Of a DNA stretch of 64,000 nt, positions 1 to 11,104 are shown one piece after another. Position 1 is the stretch's first letter. Each line of letters begins with the position of its first letter. The position numbers and the translations under genes were made by a program. The notes under the pieces were generated by a model, which was not told the DNA's origin, searched no databases, and was given only the letters and a program-made list of their open reading frames with translations. The stretch is from Ophioderma brevispina (Eukaryota > Echinodermata > Ophiuroidea > Amphilepidida > Ophiodermatidae), in assembly GCA_023653785.1 (NCBI GenBank), contig JAMKCH010001645.1, positions 24,196-88,195 on the forward strand. The letters run 5' to 3'.

Positions 1-504
1 ATAGCCAGTTAGTCTATTTTAAGTTAAATAGCAGCATTACTAAGCCAGCAATTGTATCATTATTCATTGTATGGTAAAGCTTACTGGTGCCAAAGTAAAG
101 ACCCATCCAGTTATGTTAAGATCAAAACATTTTTAAGAGCGGTGTGTGAAAACTGATGGATACATTGTCATGTTGTGAATTGTTATTACATGTTTGTAAA
201 GTTACAGATTTAATAAGTTTTGATTTCGTCACTGTAAGATTTTTGCATACGTAAAATTTTGTTCCGAATAAACGCCCGGGGGGGTGCATTTTTCTAAAGT
301 GGGGCGTTTATTACACTCAAAAAGGAAGTCAAAAAATCCCGCAAAATCACCCCTGACAACAGTTGGCAATCCGTCTTGTGTGCCAGTCTATTTTTTGTAA
401 TCTACGTGTGCCAGTTAACATTAGTGACAGATCAGAAGCAGAAAGCATTGATGACACAGCAGTTATGATAAAAGATTCCGACAGTCCCGGCCATTAAATC
501 ATGT
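1..504. other. Intergenic, nothing recognised
   Basis: AT-rich DNA without a supportable gene. Around 268-315 there is a G-rich patch in which the motif AAACGCCC and its reverse complement GGGCGTTT flank a short spacer. The same GGGCGTTT/GTGCGTTT wording returns at 555-590, so this is probably old repeat sequence. Confidence 0.5.
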
Positions 505-1090
505 GATTTAGGTAACTTAACCATTTTCTTGAATTTTGTTACCAAAGTTCGTAGGGGGGGGCGTTTGTTAGAGAGCAGGGGTGCGTTTAGGAACAAAACG
601 GTATAGTTTGGGGCCAAAACTAAAAAACCCCAAAAATACGTCCGCACAATTTTTTTTTGGCTGTTTCTACAATCCTGACGACCTCCCGATTGAAGAAAAC
701 TGAGGGGTGCCAAAACTGCACCCTTGAGCATTTTGAAATATTCAGATGGCCACAAGTGGCTGCAATCACAAAAATTAGCAATACTCGGCTTCTAACGCAG
801 CTATAAAGGTGATTCTAGTGACTTGTATGGGTTTTGGTGTTATTGAATTCACATTTTTGTAACAAAGTCATTCCCTATACGAAATCCCAGATGGCAGCCA
901 AAGATGGCCGCCACCACATATATTACTTTTAAATCAATATTTTTAATTTTTCTTTTTTGGTTTTTTGATTTTTTGATTTTGGTTTCAATGATTCCAAATT
1001 TGTACTTCTTTTAATCCGAAAGTCTCCCTATACAGAAATCCAAGATGGCCTCCATCACACACATATAGTACATGTCTTAGCTCTTGAGAA
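505..1090 (+). repeat. Left arm of a 13 kb inverted-repeat pair
   Basis: Reads in reverse complement at 13020-13560. Shared landmarks include TTTGGGGCCAAAAC, GCACAATTTTTTT, CTGAGGGGTGCCAA, TGCACCC.TGAGCATTTTGAAAT and a series of (A)AGATGGC(C/G)GCCACCACATAT blocks separated by AAATTTGTACTTCTTTT-type spacers. The arm is itself built of diverged internal units of roughly 170-200 bp that each contain the AAGATGGC block. The arms could be terminal inverted repeats of a large DNA transposon or two opposed copies of one repeat family. The open frame at 432-755 on the - strand lies in this repeat and is not treated as a gene. Confidence 0.7.
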
Positions 1091-1400
1091 TACGAATTGG
1101 TAATTTGTGGTGGTCTTTCTATATGTTATGGTACAAAATTCAAATTTCTACTCTTTGCAACATGTTTCTTTAAATTAATTATAGTTGGTATGGCCATACA
1201 TTGAAATACGAATGCACAAGTTATCATAAAAGGTTTTGTCTCAATTGGCAAATCATTTCAATAATTACCATCTCATTCAAAAGTTGACAAAAAGGTAGTC
1301 TTAGTTAGCAAGAGGACCATTTAACTAGTAAATATACATTTAGTGTTACTGTAAGGTAACAAAACATCAAGTATGGTGATAATGTACAGGTTGTCATCAT
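1091..1400. other. No feature seen
   Basis: AT-rich spacer between the inverted-repeat arm and the Penelope-like remnant. Nothing is supported on either strand. Confidence 0.4.
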
Positions 1401-1499
1401 ACGGTAATTCGAAGTTGGCAAAGTTTCCACTCTGCAAATTACCCAAAAGTAGTTGGTCATGATCTGGTAGTCTAAAGTGTTTCAAATATCCAATTACAA

Positions 1500-2330
1500 G
1501 GTGTCCGTCAGGTTTCCGTCTTCATCAGTGTTTTCTTCTTTCTTTCTGAATCATTTGGCCAGCTGAATCATCTTTAATTTTAAAGTCCTCTTATTTTGAC
1601 AGTTGCCAATCTTAATGCATTCACAGAACATGCACATTTTCCTGAAATGTATGGTGGCTTAGATTCACAGGCACAGTGTTCAATCAGTATTGGTCGGTGT
1701 GGGTCTTCTTGCGATAGACAGTCGGGTCAAGAATAAGGTTTCATCTTAGTAACCAAACATCGGGAATGGCGATCTATCGTTGTCTTCCTCTTCACGAGTG
1801 GATTTGATGACTCCTTTCTAAGCTGTTTAGGTGGATCAAAGAAAGAACCATAAATGGTCTCGATCCTAAACAGCAGAAAGTGGCGTCACTTACGTTTCCA
1901 TATGTGGATTAGGTGCAGTCCGAAGGACTTCCTGCTCAAAGACACCATGAACAGGTTATCCACTGGTGGGGAAATTAGAGAACCCATTCGGTTGAGCCCC
2001 ATCAGTATGGGAGTTTAGGTCGCCTTCAAATATGAATTACATGTTTGTCAAACAAAACTCCAACATCCTTTCACCAGTCAGCGATGCGGAGGGATGTCCT
2101 GTCAATCAGTGTCGCGTCATCCTTGATACGTCCCAGGTGTATTTCAACGTCTTCCTTCAGAGGAAAGATGTGAATAGTGATTCTACATCAAGGATTATAG
2201 CATATCTCCGAGTCTTTGCGGGTCAAAGTAGATATGAACATAGCGAAATCACTTGTGTCTGGTCTTTTCGGTCAGAGTTTGAAGTATGTAGTCACTCAAC
2301 TGGCTATGCTGTAAGGTCGGAAGAGCCAAT
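1500..2330 (-). pseudogene. Penelope-like element reverse transcriptase, broken
   Basis: Read on the - strand with frame changes, this stretch follows the Penelope-like (PLE) reverse transcriptase. In order from about 2330 downwards one sees a SDFAMFI.TLTRK segment, then DVESLFTSFPLKEDVEI at about 2200-2150, then a DDATLIDRTSL segment, then a GSPISPPVDNLFM-like block near 1980-1930 that corresponds to the RT motif before the active site. A WKR segment near 1895 is followed by a damaged YVDD site in which the aspartates are no longer in one frame. An RK(P)THTDQY-like segment lies near 1690. PLE RT copies element RNA at the target DNA. At least four frame shifts or stops make this copy inactive. 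The N-terminal part of the element is not seen upstream on this strand: the sequence runs directly into an oppositely oriented endonuclease fragment at about 2420. The + strand open frame at 2032-2391 is a shadow. Confidence 0.75.
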
Positions 2331-2424
2331 AGTTGAAACGAGGAAAACTCATCGGGTGTTTTTAAGACTACTACACTCTAAGCGACCCTAGTACACCCTA
2401 ATGACCTGTTCACAATGAAACTCC

Positions 2425-2720
2425 ACCCTGGAGTTATCTACTCTATTTTCCTTGTGGATCATGTGAAATGATTATTGGTGAAACCCGGCAAGATCATTGA
2501 AGAGACCGACTAACACCAAAAAGCGACTCAGACTGGCAACACACAACAAAAATCGGGCTACCGCCGAACATGTGTGGAATGACCAACATAACATTGACTG
2601 GGACAATACCTAACATTCCTGGAACGAACACTATGGACTGAAAGGAAACTCTACCCCTACATCAAGTCTAACCCCTAACAGCTTCAATAGGGACAAAGAG
2701 CAGAAATTCCCTCCTGATGG
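2425..2720 (+). pseudogene. GIY-YIG endonuclease domain of a Penelope-like element, broken
   Basis: Read on the + strand across frame changes, a GVIYSI...CGSCEMI(I)GET(R) segment at about 2432-2500 gives the GIY and YIG elements of a GIY-YIG nuclease, with the linker CGSCE typical of Penelope-like elements. It is followed by LATHNKNRATAEHVW and DQHNIDWDN at about 2538-2610, the usual H...HxIxW region, and by a degraded ESL.IK...NRDKG-like tail to about 2700. This domain nicks the target during insertion of Penelope-like elements and normally sits C-terminal to the RT on the same strand. Here it is opposite to the adjacent RT remnant, so two copies or an inversion must be involved. The frame is broken several times. 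Confidence 0.75.
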
Positions 2721-2860
2721 GGTAGACTACATCCAAGGTGCCTCTCTAACTACTCATGAGCGGAAACTTATTACTGGGGTATCCTTGACTCATCTCTTAT
2801 TGTTCTCTCTCCCCTTTGTTTACTGTTTTATATAGGTGAACATCATGACTGTTTAGTTTT

Positions 2861-2945
2861 GCTCTCATGATGGCATTCGGGCTAGAAGTGTCGAAAGCTT
2901 AGCCTTCCAATTTGGATGCCTCTAGGGAATACATTTTCTTATTTC
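2861..2945 (+). repeat. Penelope-like 3' end motif, copy 1
   Basis: About 140 bp after the endonuclease remnant. The stretch is repeated at 5548-5632: both copies contain (C)T.ATG.TGGCATTCG...GT..CGAAAGCT.AGCCTTCCA and then TTTGGATGCCTCTAGGGAA. The shape CTGATGA-GGCA...TGCC-GAAA resembles a hammerhead ribozyme core. In this copy the third base of the core is changed (CTCATGA). The link to Penelope 3' regions is recalled from the family, not computed. Confidence 0.55.
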
Positions 2946-3879
2946 GACTCATGAAGGTCCTGTCACAATAAGTCGTTGTACTACTGTTCTCTGTTCTTTA
3001 AGACTTTCACTAGTGCGGCCCAGAATTTGTTGTGCATCTTCTTGGGTATGATCCTGAGGCAGCAGCCTAAAATATGTTTTAAACGGTGGAGCCAGCTGAG
3101 GTTGATGGTTTGGGGTTTTGAGAGTGTCTATGTATTGCCCCCCGGTGGAAACGAAGGTAGGCATTCATTGACTGTGATCCGTAGTGCTTATGTAGAACCC
3201 ATTGGCAGTTTGGAGTATGGTCGCAGCTGGCCATCGGTGCATATGCTGTTGAAGTCGACCGACTCTGTGCGAACCGGTTTAAAGGTGACCCATTCCTTGC
3301 GTGGAAAGATTGATACCAGGTGGTATTCTGCATAGTTGTAATAGTAGTTGGTCTGTCTTGAACGTATTAGCCAGCAGTATTCCAGTCTGTAAGATGTTGA
3401 TGGGGAGCTGGGGAGTTTATAGCAACGCGTGTCACAGAAAAGGTCGACTAGAGCAACAGTCTCTGTCTGCTGAGTTGGTGTGATTATTCTTGGCAGTGTT
3501 ATGCAGCAGGTGTTGACAAATGATGCCGATAAGCTGTACTTTGTTGTTACATTATTTAATGACTTGCTTTGGTGGAGAGGGCAACTCAGGCTAAGCTGAG
3601 CTTGTCTACTGACCTGCTTTCCCAGTGCACCGTTCCTTTGTTGCACCCTTGTAATACCAAACTCAGGTAGCTTCAAAGATCAGGTAACATCTGCCCTTGC
3701 TAAGCTTTTTTTTTGGATGTACATGAAACCGCAAGACAGTCTTGTACTTTTTCCTGTACTGTCCGTGGATAATCCAGAGAATACACATCCGTCTATTACG
3801 ATGACTTCTGGCAGAGCTGACTGCTCAATCTGTAGCTTTTTCTTCATTTGGTCGACTTGGTCTTTGTTATCCTCAAACT
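2946..3879. other. Unassigned region between Penelope remnant and DIRS element
   Basis: Contains open frames on both strands (the longest is 162 codons at 3188-3676 on the - strand), none with a domain I recognise. Overlapping frames in several registers and the surrounding repeats suggest degraded mobile-element sequence. It could be a first open frame of the - strand Penelope-like element, but no motif supports this. Confidence 0.35.
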
Positions 3880-3884
3880 TCTAC

Positions 3885-4075
3885 TATTTCAATATCCATT
3901 ATATACATTACGAAATGATCCACTAGTGCATTTTTTGTGTCTCAAAAGCCTTGAGACACCCCTAATGACACATTAAAACTTTCGATGCGCCCATGCCTAA
4001 CAGCGGTCCCATGCTAGCATCGCTACGCCCAACCATATGACGTCATTGGCGTCCAGAATCCTTTGCTAAGTTTTT
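3885..4075 (+). repeat. DIRS left inverted terminal repeat
   Basis: Starts near a TATATACATTACGAAATGATC segment and continues with TAGTGCATTTTTTGTG, CCTTGAGACACC, CAGCGGTCCCATGCTAG, ATGACGTCA and CCTTTGCT. The same landmarks occur in reverse complement at 12485-12705, with small indels. A near-palindromic TGACGTCA site (CRE-like) is present in both arms and could act as a promoter element; that role is inferred. Confidence 0.85.
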
Positions 4076-5547
4076 TGTGTCTCAGTTGGGGCAACATGTG
4101 AAAATTTTATGGGATAATTTAGGCATAATATTTTTCCCCATTTCGCCGATCTATCGGCGATTTGATTTAGTATATAATATCTATAACTCTACCTCTACTA
4201 CGGGTCCTCGGAGTTTTGGATGATGATGCGAATTGTCTAGGTGAGAATTTTTCTTGCACGGAATCCGGAAGTTTGATAAGGAGTCGAATTCGGAAGAATT
4301 CTTGGAGTGGAATTCGGAGCTGTTAACTAAGTATCAGATATCTATTATGTATTAGCCCTTCACATAGTTGCCCCGCGCGATCCTCATGCCATTTGTTTCG
4401 TCGCTGCTCGTACTGCGGTGTTAAGTGGGCTGAATTCCTTGGCCAGGTGTAGTCTCCCCCCTATGTAAGTCCACACTGTAGACCGTCAGGGCATTTTGGG
4501 GGATATATCCCTGTCTGCTCCCTTGCATTAATTGTTATTGCTCATCGCCCTAGTTGAATAAGCCTCGCGGTGCAAACCATGTTCATCGTTCTTTCAGTGT
4601 ACTTCCAGCTCGTGCCGATGAATCACAAAATGTTCTTAAACATTTTTTGGGGGGGGGCCTGTGTCTTCTGTCGTTTGTCTTGTCTCATTCACCTATTCTG
4701 TTCTAACACAAAAAACCCCCCTTTTGGAACTCCTTTCTCGGCGCGGGTTACCTTATCAGAAACCTAACAACCGTTACAAGTATGCTTTTCTTTTGATGTT
4801 GTCGCATGCATCCACCGAGCTCTGCTGATTACTTCTGAATGTTCGCGGATGCAAGGAGTCCTTCGAAAGCTAGATAGGACCCGCATGAACTGTTGTGTAA
4901 AGTGTAAAGTTGGCAGAGAGAGATTTGGTAATCATACACGAAGGTGGTCAGAATTGTGCAGATCCAGAAATTCTTTTGATGAGCAGACCTATAACACGAA
5001 TCCGACGCGACTATTATCGAATAGCGATAAAAAGTTACAAAAATGGAATCGAACTGTGTGCGAATTCACAATTCGCTAATGACACAAATGAACAATCATC
5101 GTATCCATTTCAGGTCCAGGCGTCGCACATTCCATGCACCAACTAGACTAATTTTTTGTTCAGATTCTCCTAAATCGATCACATGGGCACCGAAGTGTCC
5201 TTCCTAAAACACCAACAACCCTCATCGAAGATTTCACTTTTTCAAGCAGATACGATCTGTCTTTTGGGAACTCTCAAGTTTTCACGTACACAGAATTTAT
5301 CAACTTCTATTGTTAACTTTATTTTTGTCTGGATGTATTGAATTTTACGAAAAATATTTTTCTCACGCGCGGCTGTTCTTACCACTTTTTAACACGTATT
5401 CTAACCATCATGCGTCATTTTCTCATCACGCAAGTGGGCGCGATAACCTTCATTTTTACAACAACAGTAAGACACTTGCCCTGGGAATTCCAGTTTATGC
5501 CCGTCCCTGACATCCTTCCAGAAATCCCTGAAATAACGGTGAAATTT
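4076..5547. other. DIRS 5' region, function unclear
   Basis: Sequence between the left terminal repeat and the first gag-like remnant. Two overlapping + strand frames at 4849-5146 have no recognised domain. Part of the region may be a later insertion, since a Penelope-like 3' end motif follows at 5548. Confidence 0.4.
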
Positions 5548-5632
5548 GCTCTGATGGTGGCATTCGCTAGGGTGCCGAAAGCTCAGCCTTCCATTTGGAT
5601 GCCTCTAGGGAAAGAGTATTATTTTCTACTCA
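5548..5632 (+). repeat. Penelope-like 3' end motif, copy 2
   Basis: Copy of the 2861-2945 motif. Here the core reads CTGATGG, then TGGCA, a loop, TGCC and GAAAGCTCAGCC, so the GGCA/TGCC stem is intact but the last base of the CTGATGA box is changed. It lies inside the DIRS element, which implies an inserted Penelope-like 3' fragment or a sequence shared by both elements. Confidence 0.5.
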
Positions 5633-6839
5633 ATGTTTACACCTAGCTACAAGTAAGTTTTTTCAAATCAACGGTGAAAATTGTTACAAATTGCAAAAAG
5701 GTAGGTGTAAAATTCCTTTATTATCATGATTATGGGCTTATTCTTTCGTTTGTTAAGCAATATGCGGCGTGTGTGTACTGTGTGTTTTGTGCCAGGAATC
5801 CCCACAGTATGGCGGCGAGGTAGAGGGTGTCCTTTCGAGGTTTCCCCGTCGGATTCGTGTGATCTGGGAGAGAAAGTTAAGGAGACAGAAGGCCAAGCTA
5901 AGACTATACCATCTTCGTTCAGGGCATCCCCCTTCCGGGTCATCCGTCATGAATGCTTCTACTTCCCATTCAACCTAGACAACTTTAGAGCATTCAAGTT
6001 CTACCGTTGATTTCCATCGTCCATGCGTTATTAACTACGGTTTCGGCAGAGGCTATTAAAACAGTTTATAGGGCAAGCTCTACCAGCCACAACCGCAGTT
6101 ATTGATGATAAAGGGCCATTGGTTGAAGCTAATCCGAGTGGATTAAGTGATTATTTCCGACTGGCTTGCAATTCCACTCCTTCCATTATGGTGAATTGGA
6201 GTTATCAACAGTTGAGTAGCCCTACGGTGCCGCCTCTATTCAAGTCGAAAGATATCCAGCCACGGTCATTCTCACATAAAGAATCCTGCCCACGTCCGTG
6301 ATGATTCACAATACCTGAGTAGTCAGTCTGGCACTTCTATACATGGGTGTGAAACGTAAACACCTCAGTCCACTGGCGTCGTGGTGTTTTAGTTGACAAT
6401 ATAACTAAAGGCACTCCCGTGGCGACGAGGTTAATGTAGTCTCATCGGCCATTGTTAAGATTATTGATGGTGATAAGACTATGAATACGTACCGTGGTAC
6501 CCGTAAGCCTGGCGGCTTTTTGGTGGCTGGCTGGCTGGCCGTGTGTGATGATGATCTAGAAGTTCTTAATGAGATGATGAATAAATTCTTAGCCAGCTCT
6601 ACTCCTCTTGACGGCCGTGCCTCCCGTTCCGGGTTAGGACGCATCCGTTTCTGCAGGGCCGTGATGTGACCGATAGCATACCGACGGGTCTGATTCTATT
6701 TTAGAGGAACATTAGACTGTTTGGTGATGGCGTAGTTAGATATTCTTTCGATGAAGACAGAGCTATCCCTCCTTGACTCCTAAGAACGTTCAGTTGTTGA
6801 TGCAGTGTAATAACGAGAGAGGAATTATTCTTACTCCAC

Positions 6840-9200
6840 TTTCTTCAAGACTTCTGTTGTCTTCCCCGGTCCCGCCCGTCCGTCCCCAAATCTTACTCAA
6901 TCCTCGGGCGTCTCCCATAGTTCTCGCGGTGTAATACTTCTACGTTCCCCGCCGATTCATCCGTTGGGTCGCCATCGTGGTTCTTTAGATAGAAATTATT
7001 CAGCCAATACTACATCGGATCATCTTCGGGTCGTCACTCCCCTATCTGGGGCTCGTTCTCCAAGTCTAACCAATCTCAACCAAGCGTCTGCGTCTTCGGG
7101 TATCCAATAAGAGTTCCTTCTCCTCCGCACGTGTCTCATGGTTCAGGAAGATAAAGACCAGCCTTTAGTATCTTCTAGACTTTGTTCGTCTTCCAGAGGT
7201 CGCAGTCCGCTACGTAATTCTTCCAGTGGATAGTGCACCATCGCACACGATCTACGGAAATGAAGTGTGTATTCCTGACTGATCTGAACATAAAAGGCAT
7301 TCTTCTGAGAGTCATTCCCGTCATCGTGCCGACGTTCTCCGGACAAGGACACTCTAAGCAAAGAATACTTTTCTTCCTCTTCGTCCGACAAAGTCTCACT
7401 CAAGTAGGTCAGAGAGACATAAAGCTTCTCCTAGTCATACCTATAAAAGACCTAAAGGTTCTCCTTCAGGCAGTTCTTCATGTCAGAGATCCAGTTCTAT
7501 GATCAGAAGGATTCTTCAGGTTCACGAAATAGTGAAGATTCTTCTCATAAGGCGTTAAAACCAGATCCGATAATGTAGAGAAGATAGCAGTGGCTTCTCC
7601 CCAACGGTCGAAACTTAGACCTGACCGCTTCTTCTAGTAAGATGACTTCTCCTCTTTTAGTTCTTCGAGTAAAAGGTCTAAGATGGATGGTGGCTGTCAT
7701 TTGCTATTATTTCAAGGTCCTAAAGAGATGTTGATTATTCCAAGACTAAGTAAGAAATCTCTAACGACTGAAATAGAAAAACCTGCTTCACACCATGAAT
7801 GAGTTGAAACTCGGAGCTGTTAACGTCTGTTTATATTGATAGAGATCTATCCTCTCATGACTCTTTACAAGTGATTCATATGTAACAATGAGCCTCCCTC
7901 GATGCAACACCGCATAGTGGATTCAGTCCATCCTGAGGTCACCAAGGCTACTCAACATATGCCGGTTTATGCTACTCCGCACATATCACATCTAGTCAAG
8001 GCACATCCAGTCAAGAGCGCACTGGTGAAAGTGGGGTAAAGATTCTGATTTGATTGGAGGATACGAAGTTGAGAGAAATTTCCAATTTTGTGAGGCTCCT
8101 TAATTATGAGTCGACGCTTTCATCTCTGAAGACTTGAGGATTTACAGTACTTAGCTAATATTGCTGCGCCTTTTTGGCGGCTGTTTTTGGTTCATCGTGG
8201 CATTGAAATGTGATTAGCTGCTATCCTCAAGATTCTAAATCCTACCTCTATCTTGGATTAGCTGCTATCAGTAAGAAGCAGGGTGGGAAACCTACTCATT
8301 CGGTTACAGCCGATCTTAGCAGACTATTGATAATGTTCAGAAGTCTATTTTGGCTGACTATATCAGAGAAGACTCCCTTCTCAATGATTTCCTTAGTCGT
8401 TGCCCTACGTCGATGAGGATACGAATTCTTCTCGGTTCCTTTAGTTCCTAGACCATGCTGGGCTTAAGATGAAATCTGAATGAGAAGACCTTATGCAAAC
8501 CAAGACCATGTCCACCAGCCGTGTTGAAGGCGGTCTTCTAAGAAACCAGAAACTGTTCTATAGTTTATCTTGGAATGAGGCAAGGATGCTGATCTTCGCC
8601 ATCTCGAACAGATTGCTCGTGATGGTAATGAGAACTTCTAATGTAGCCTTGCTGTCTTTTAGCCACCTTATGAATGGATTATTGGAACCTAATGTAGAGT
8701 TGTCTAAGGAAGCTATTGAGAGATGTCTTTTTATACTATGAGAGATCTCATCATGTTTCTTCAGAGCTTTTTACTAGATTGCTTACCAGTTGGTAGCTCT
8801 GAGAACGACAGAATGCTGTGATGCTCTGAACTATACAGCCAAGGAAGTCCTTCTGAATACTCCTAGAGGCAAAGATCTATTTGGAGGACAGTGGTCTACT
8901 TTAGCCTCTCAGGAAGAGAACTAGTTAAAGCTGCTGATCCAGCTTCCAAGAATCTAATGGTAACAAATAAGAGAGGTTGTCCTTCTCAAATATGATCCTT
9001 ATAGATACAAGACCTTATATTATGGGCTACCGCAGAAGGAATTCCTTTTCCAGTTACACTCCTGCCAACAAGGAAAACCGAGGTTCTTTTCGGAAGTTGA
9101 GCTACGACTCGAAAGACAGCAAATCCAACTATAGAGGCTCCAGACAGTACATAAGTTATTCCCTCCTACTCCAGACGTAGAGGCCGCCAGACTTTGTCTC
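6840..9200 (+). pseudogene. DIRS gag-like region, broken
   Basis: The first part (about 6860-7560) translates in fragments that are rich in serine, arginine and proline, as in the basic N-terminal part of DIRS gag proteins. Near 8790-8900 the frame gives ALNYTAKEVLLNTPRGKDLFGG, which resembles the capsid-like tail of DIRS gag just before the RT frame, followed by another basic stretch to 9180. Gag would package element RNA. Stops and frame changes are frequent, and I cannot place the start codon. Assignment rests on position within the DIRS element and on composition more than on firm motifs. Confidence 0.5.
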
Positions 9201-9219
9201 AGTAGGGGGAGGAAAATAC

Positions 9220-11080
9220 AATTGACTCCTACCTCCCTATTACGCCTGTGGGGGGGGGCGTCTACGGCTATTCCTTCCGGCGTGGCGGTCGTTAACCTCG
9301 GATCTATGGGTTCTACAGACAATCTCAGAGGGCTACCATTTGGAGTTTACCGCTCGTCTGCCGCTGAAAGTCCTATTCTGCACTACGCCTATGCCAAAAG
9401 AGACTTTGAAGGGTATGATTTTGAAGACGAAGTGAAGGAATTGTTCAAGAAGAATGCAAATCTTTCAATAGGACTATGGAAGGCTTCTTTCTATTTCTTC
9501 CTTGCGCCGAAAAAAACAGGAGACCTCAGACCGTTATAAATTTACGCCCTCTGGACATATATATTCGTCCGAGACATTTCAAATGGAAACTTTTTCAGCT
9601 GTGTCGTCAAAGAGTTGAAGAAGGGCTGGTTCGGCGCGATTGGATTTGAAATACCCTACCTCCATGTGCAGTTTTCCTCCTCATCAAAGATGGCTTCGCT
9701 ACAGATTCGACAACCCAGTCCTTACATTTCAAGTTCTGCCATTCGGACTTTCAACTGCCCCCTTACCTTTACAAGATTAAGTGAAGACCAGTGGCAGAAC
9801 ATTGAGAAGGAGGGGTATCCATATATTTGTCGATCTCGACGATTGGTTGAATGTAGCCCAGCCGTAAATCTGATAAGACAATTAGGATTGGTTACGAAGA
9901 CCGTGAAAGAGCTGGGCTTCATGATAAAACCTAAGAAATCAAATCTCATCCCGAGTCAAAGACACGGAGTTTTGGGGGAGCTATGTTCTGGACTTGAGAA
10001 CTACCAAAGCTTTTCCTACCAAGAGAGACTTACGAAGCTGAAAGATTGTATCCTGCTCATTCTCAAAAGAGATTTATCTCGCTCAATCTGTGGCTTCTGC
10101 TGCTTAGGAATGCTAGCAAGCTTAGTAGACCTTCTTCCTTCTGCAGGCTGAGGATGAGACTTCTCCAACTTCACCGTCCGGAGTTCTACCGAGACTCCGT
10201 CACTACCTTCACCGTCAAGTACCTTTAAAGCCAAAAATAGTGAAACACCTACGATGGTTAAGCAACACAAGAAATCTTATGGTAGGAAAAGATTCCACGA
10301 AATTCCTCACCAGATTACGATAACGAACAGATGCTTCGAAGACAGTTGGGGATCTTGCATGGGATCCCACAAAATAAAGGGGGTATGGTCGAAGACGATA
10401 ATGAAGCTCCATATCAATGTACTAGAAGCTACTTGCGGTCTGTCTCACTCTAAAGCGATTCAAACAGATAGTCTCCTGGGAAATCAGTGAAATCATATCA
10501 GCAATTCACTGTAGTTGCCTACATAAACCACCAATGATGTACGAAGAGTATCCTCATGTGCCCTGCAACCATCCGCCTCCTCCCTTGGTGCCAGTATCAT
10601 TCGATTAACCCTCAAGGCAGAATATCTCCCTGGAGTTATCAACTGTATTGCAGACAGCCTTTCCAGGGAAAAATCGGCCAGGAATGATGCTTATTCTGAT
10701 CAACTTGGGAGTGGCATCTCAACCGTCGGGTATGCCAGATGATCTTTCTAAGACTTTACAGGCCCATTATAGATCTGTTCGCAAACAGGACAAATCACCA
10801 ACTCCCAACATCCTGCACGTGGCTAGCGGACGAGAAAGCCTGGGTGAAGAGACTGCTTTACAATAGTTGGGAGAATTGATTGCATACGCCTTTCCTCCAA
10901 TAACAATTCTGGCAAGTTCTAACAAAAGGTTCAGCATCAAGGTCTGCAAGATGCCGGCTTGTAGCCCCTTTTTGGCCACGTCAGGTTTGGTTTTTGAGAC
11001 TGGTCAGCAAGGCTAGAAGATCATCCAAGACTGCTTCCTTAAGGCAAAACCTATTGGTGGACGGAAGAAACAAAGAGTGT
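9220..11080 (+). pseudogene. DIRS reverse transcriptase / RNase H, broken
   Basis: Clear RT landmarks appear in order with changes of frame: KKTGDLRP and the following NLRPL-like block near 9505-9555, PRHFKMETF near 9571, a RLDLK segment near 9635, RWLRYRFDNP near 9690, TFQVLPFGLSTAP at about 9724-9762 and the active-site block VDLDDWLNVAQP at about 9829-9863. A GMLASLVDLLP segment marks the connection. RNase H is indicated by a T(D)ASK block near 10325-10340 and a NVLE...L..C.LSLKRF-like helix near 10415-10460. The tail has NRPGMM, VRKQDKSPT and YAFPPITILAS segments near 10670-10915, as in other DIRS polyproteins. Together these copy the element RNA and remove the RNA strand. Several frameshifts break the frame; the longest intact piece is 9615-10151. 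Confidence 0.85.
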
Positions 11081-11104
11081 CGCTCTAAAGACTAAAGTCT
11101 CTAC

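Noticed and set aside
432..755. 107-codon frame on the - strand
   Set aside because: Lies across the inverted-repeat arm whose partner at 13.0-13.5 kb does not keep the frame.
2032..2391. 119-codon frame on the + strand
   Set aside because: The opposite strand gives clear Penelope-like RT motifs over the same bases.
3188..3676. 162-codon frame on the - strand, the second longest in the window
   Set aside because: No recognised domain, overlapped by other frames, and sits between two degraded retroelements. Kept only as part of an unassigned region.
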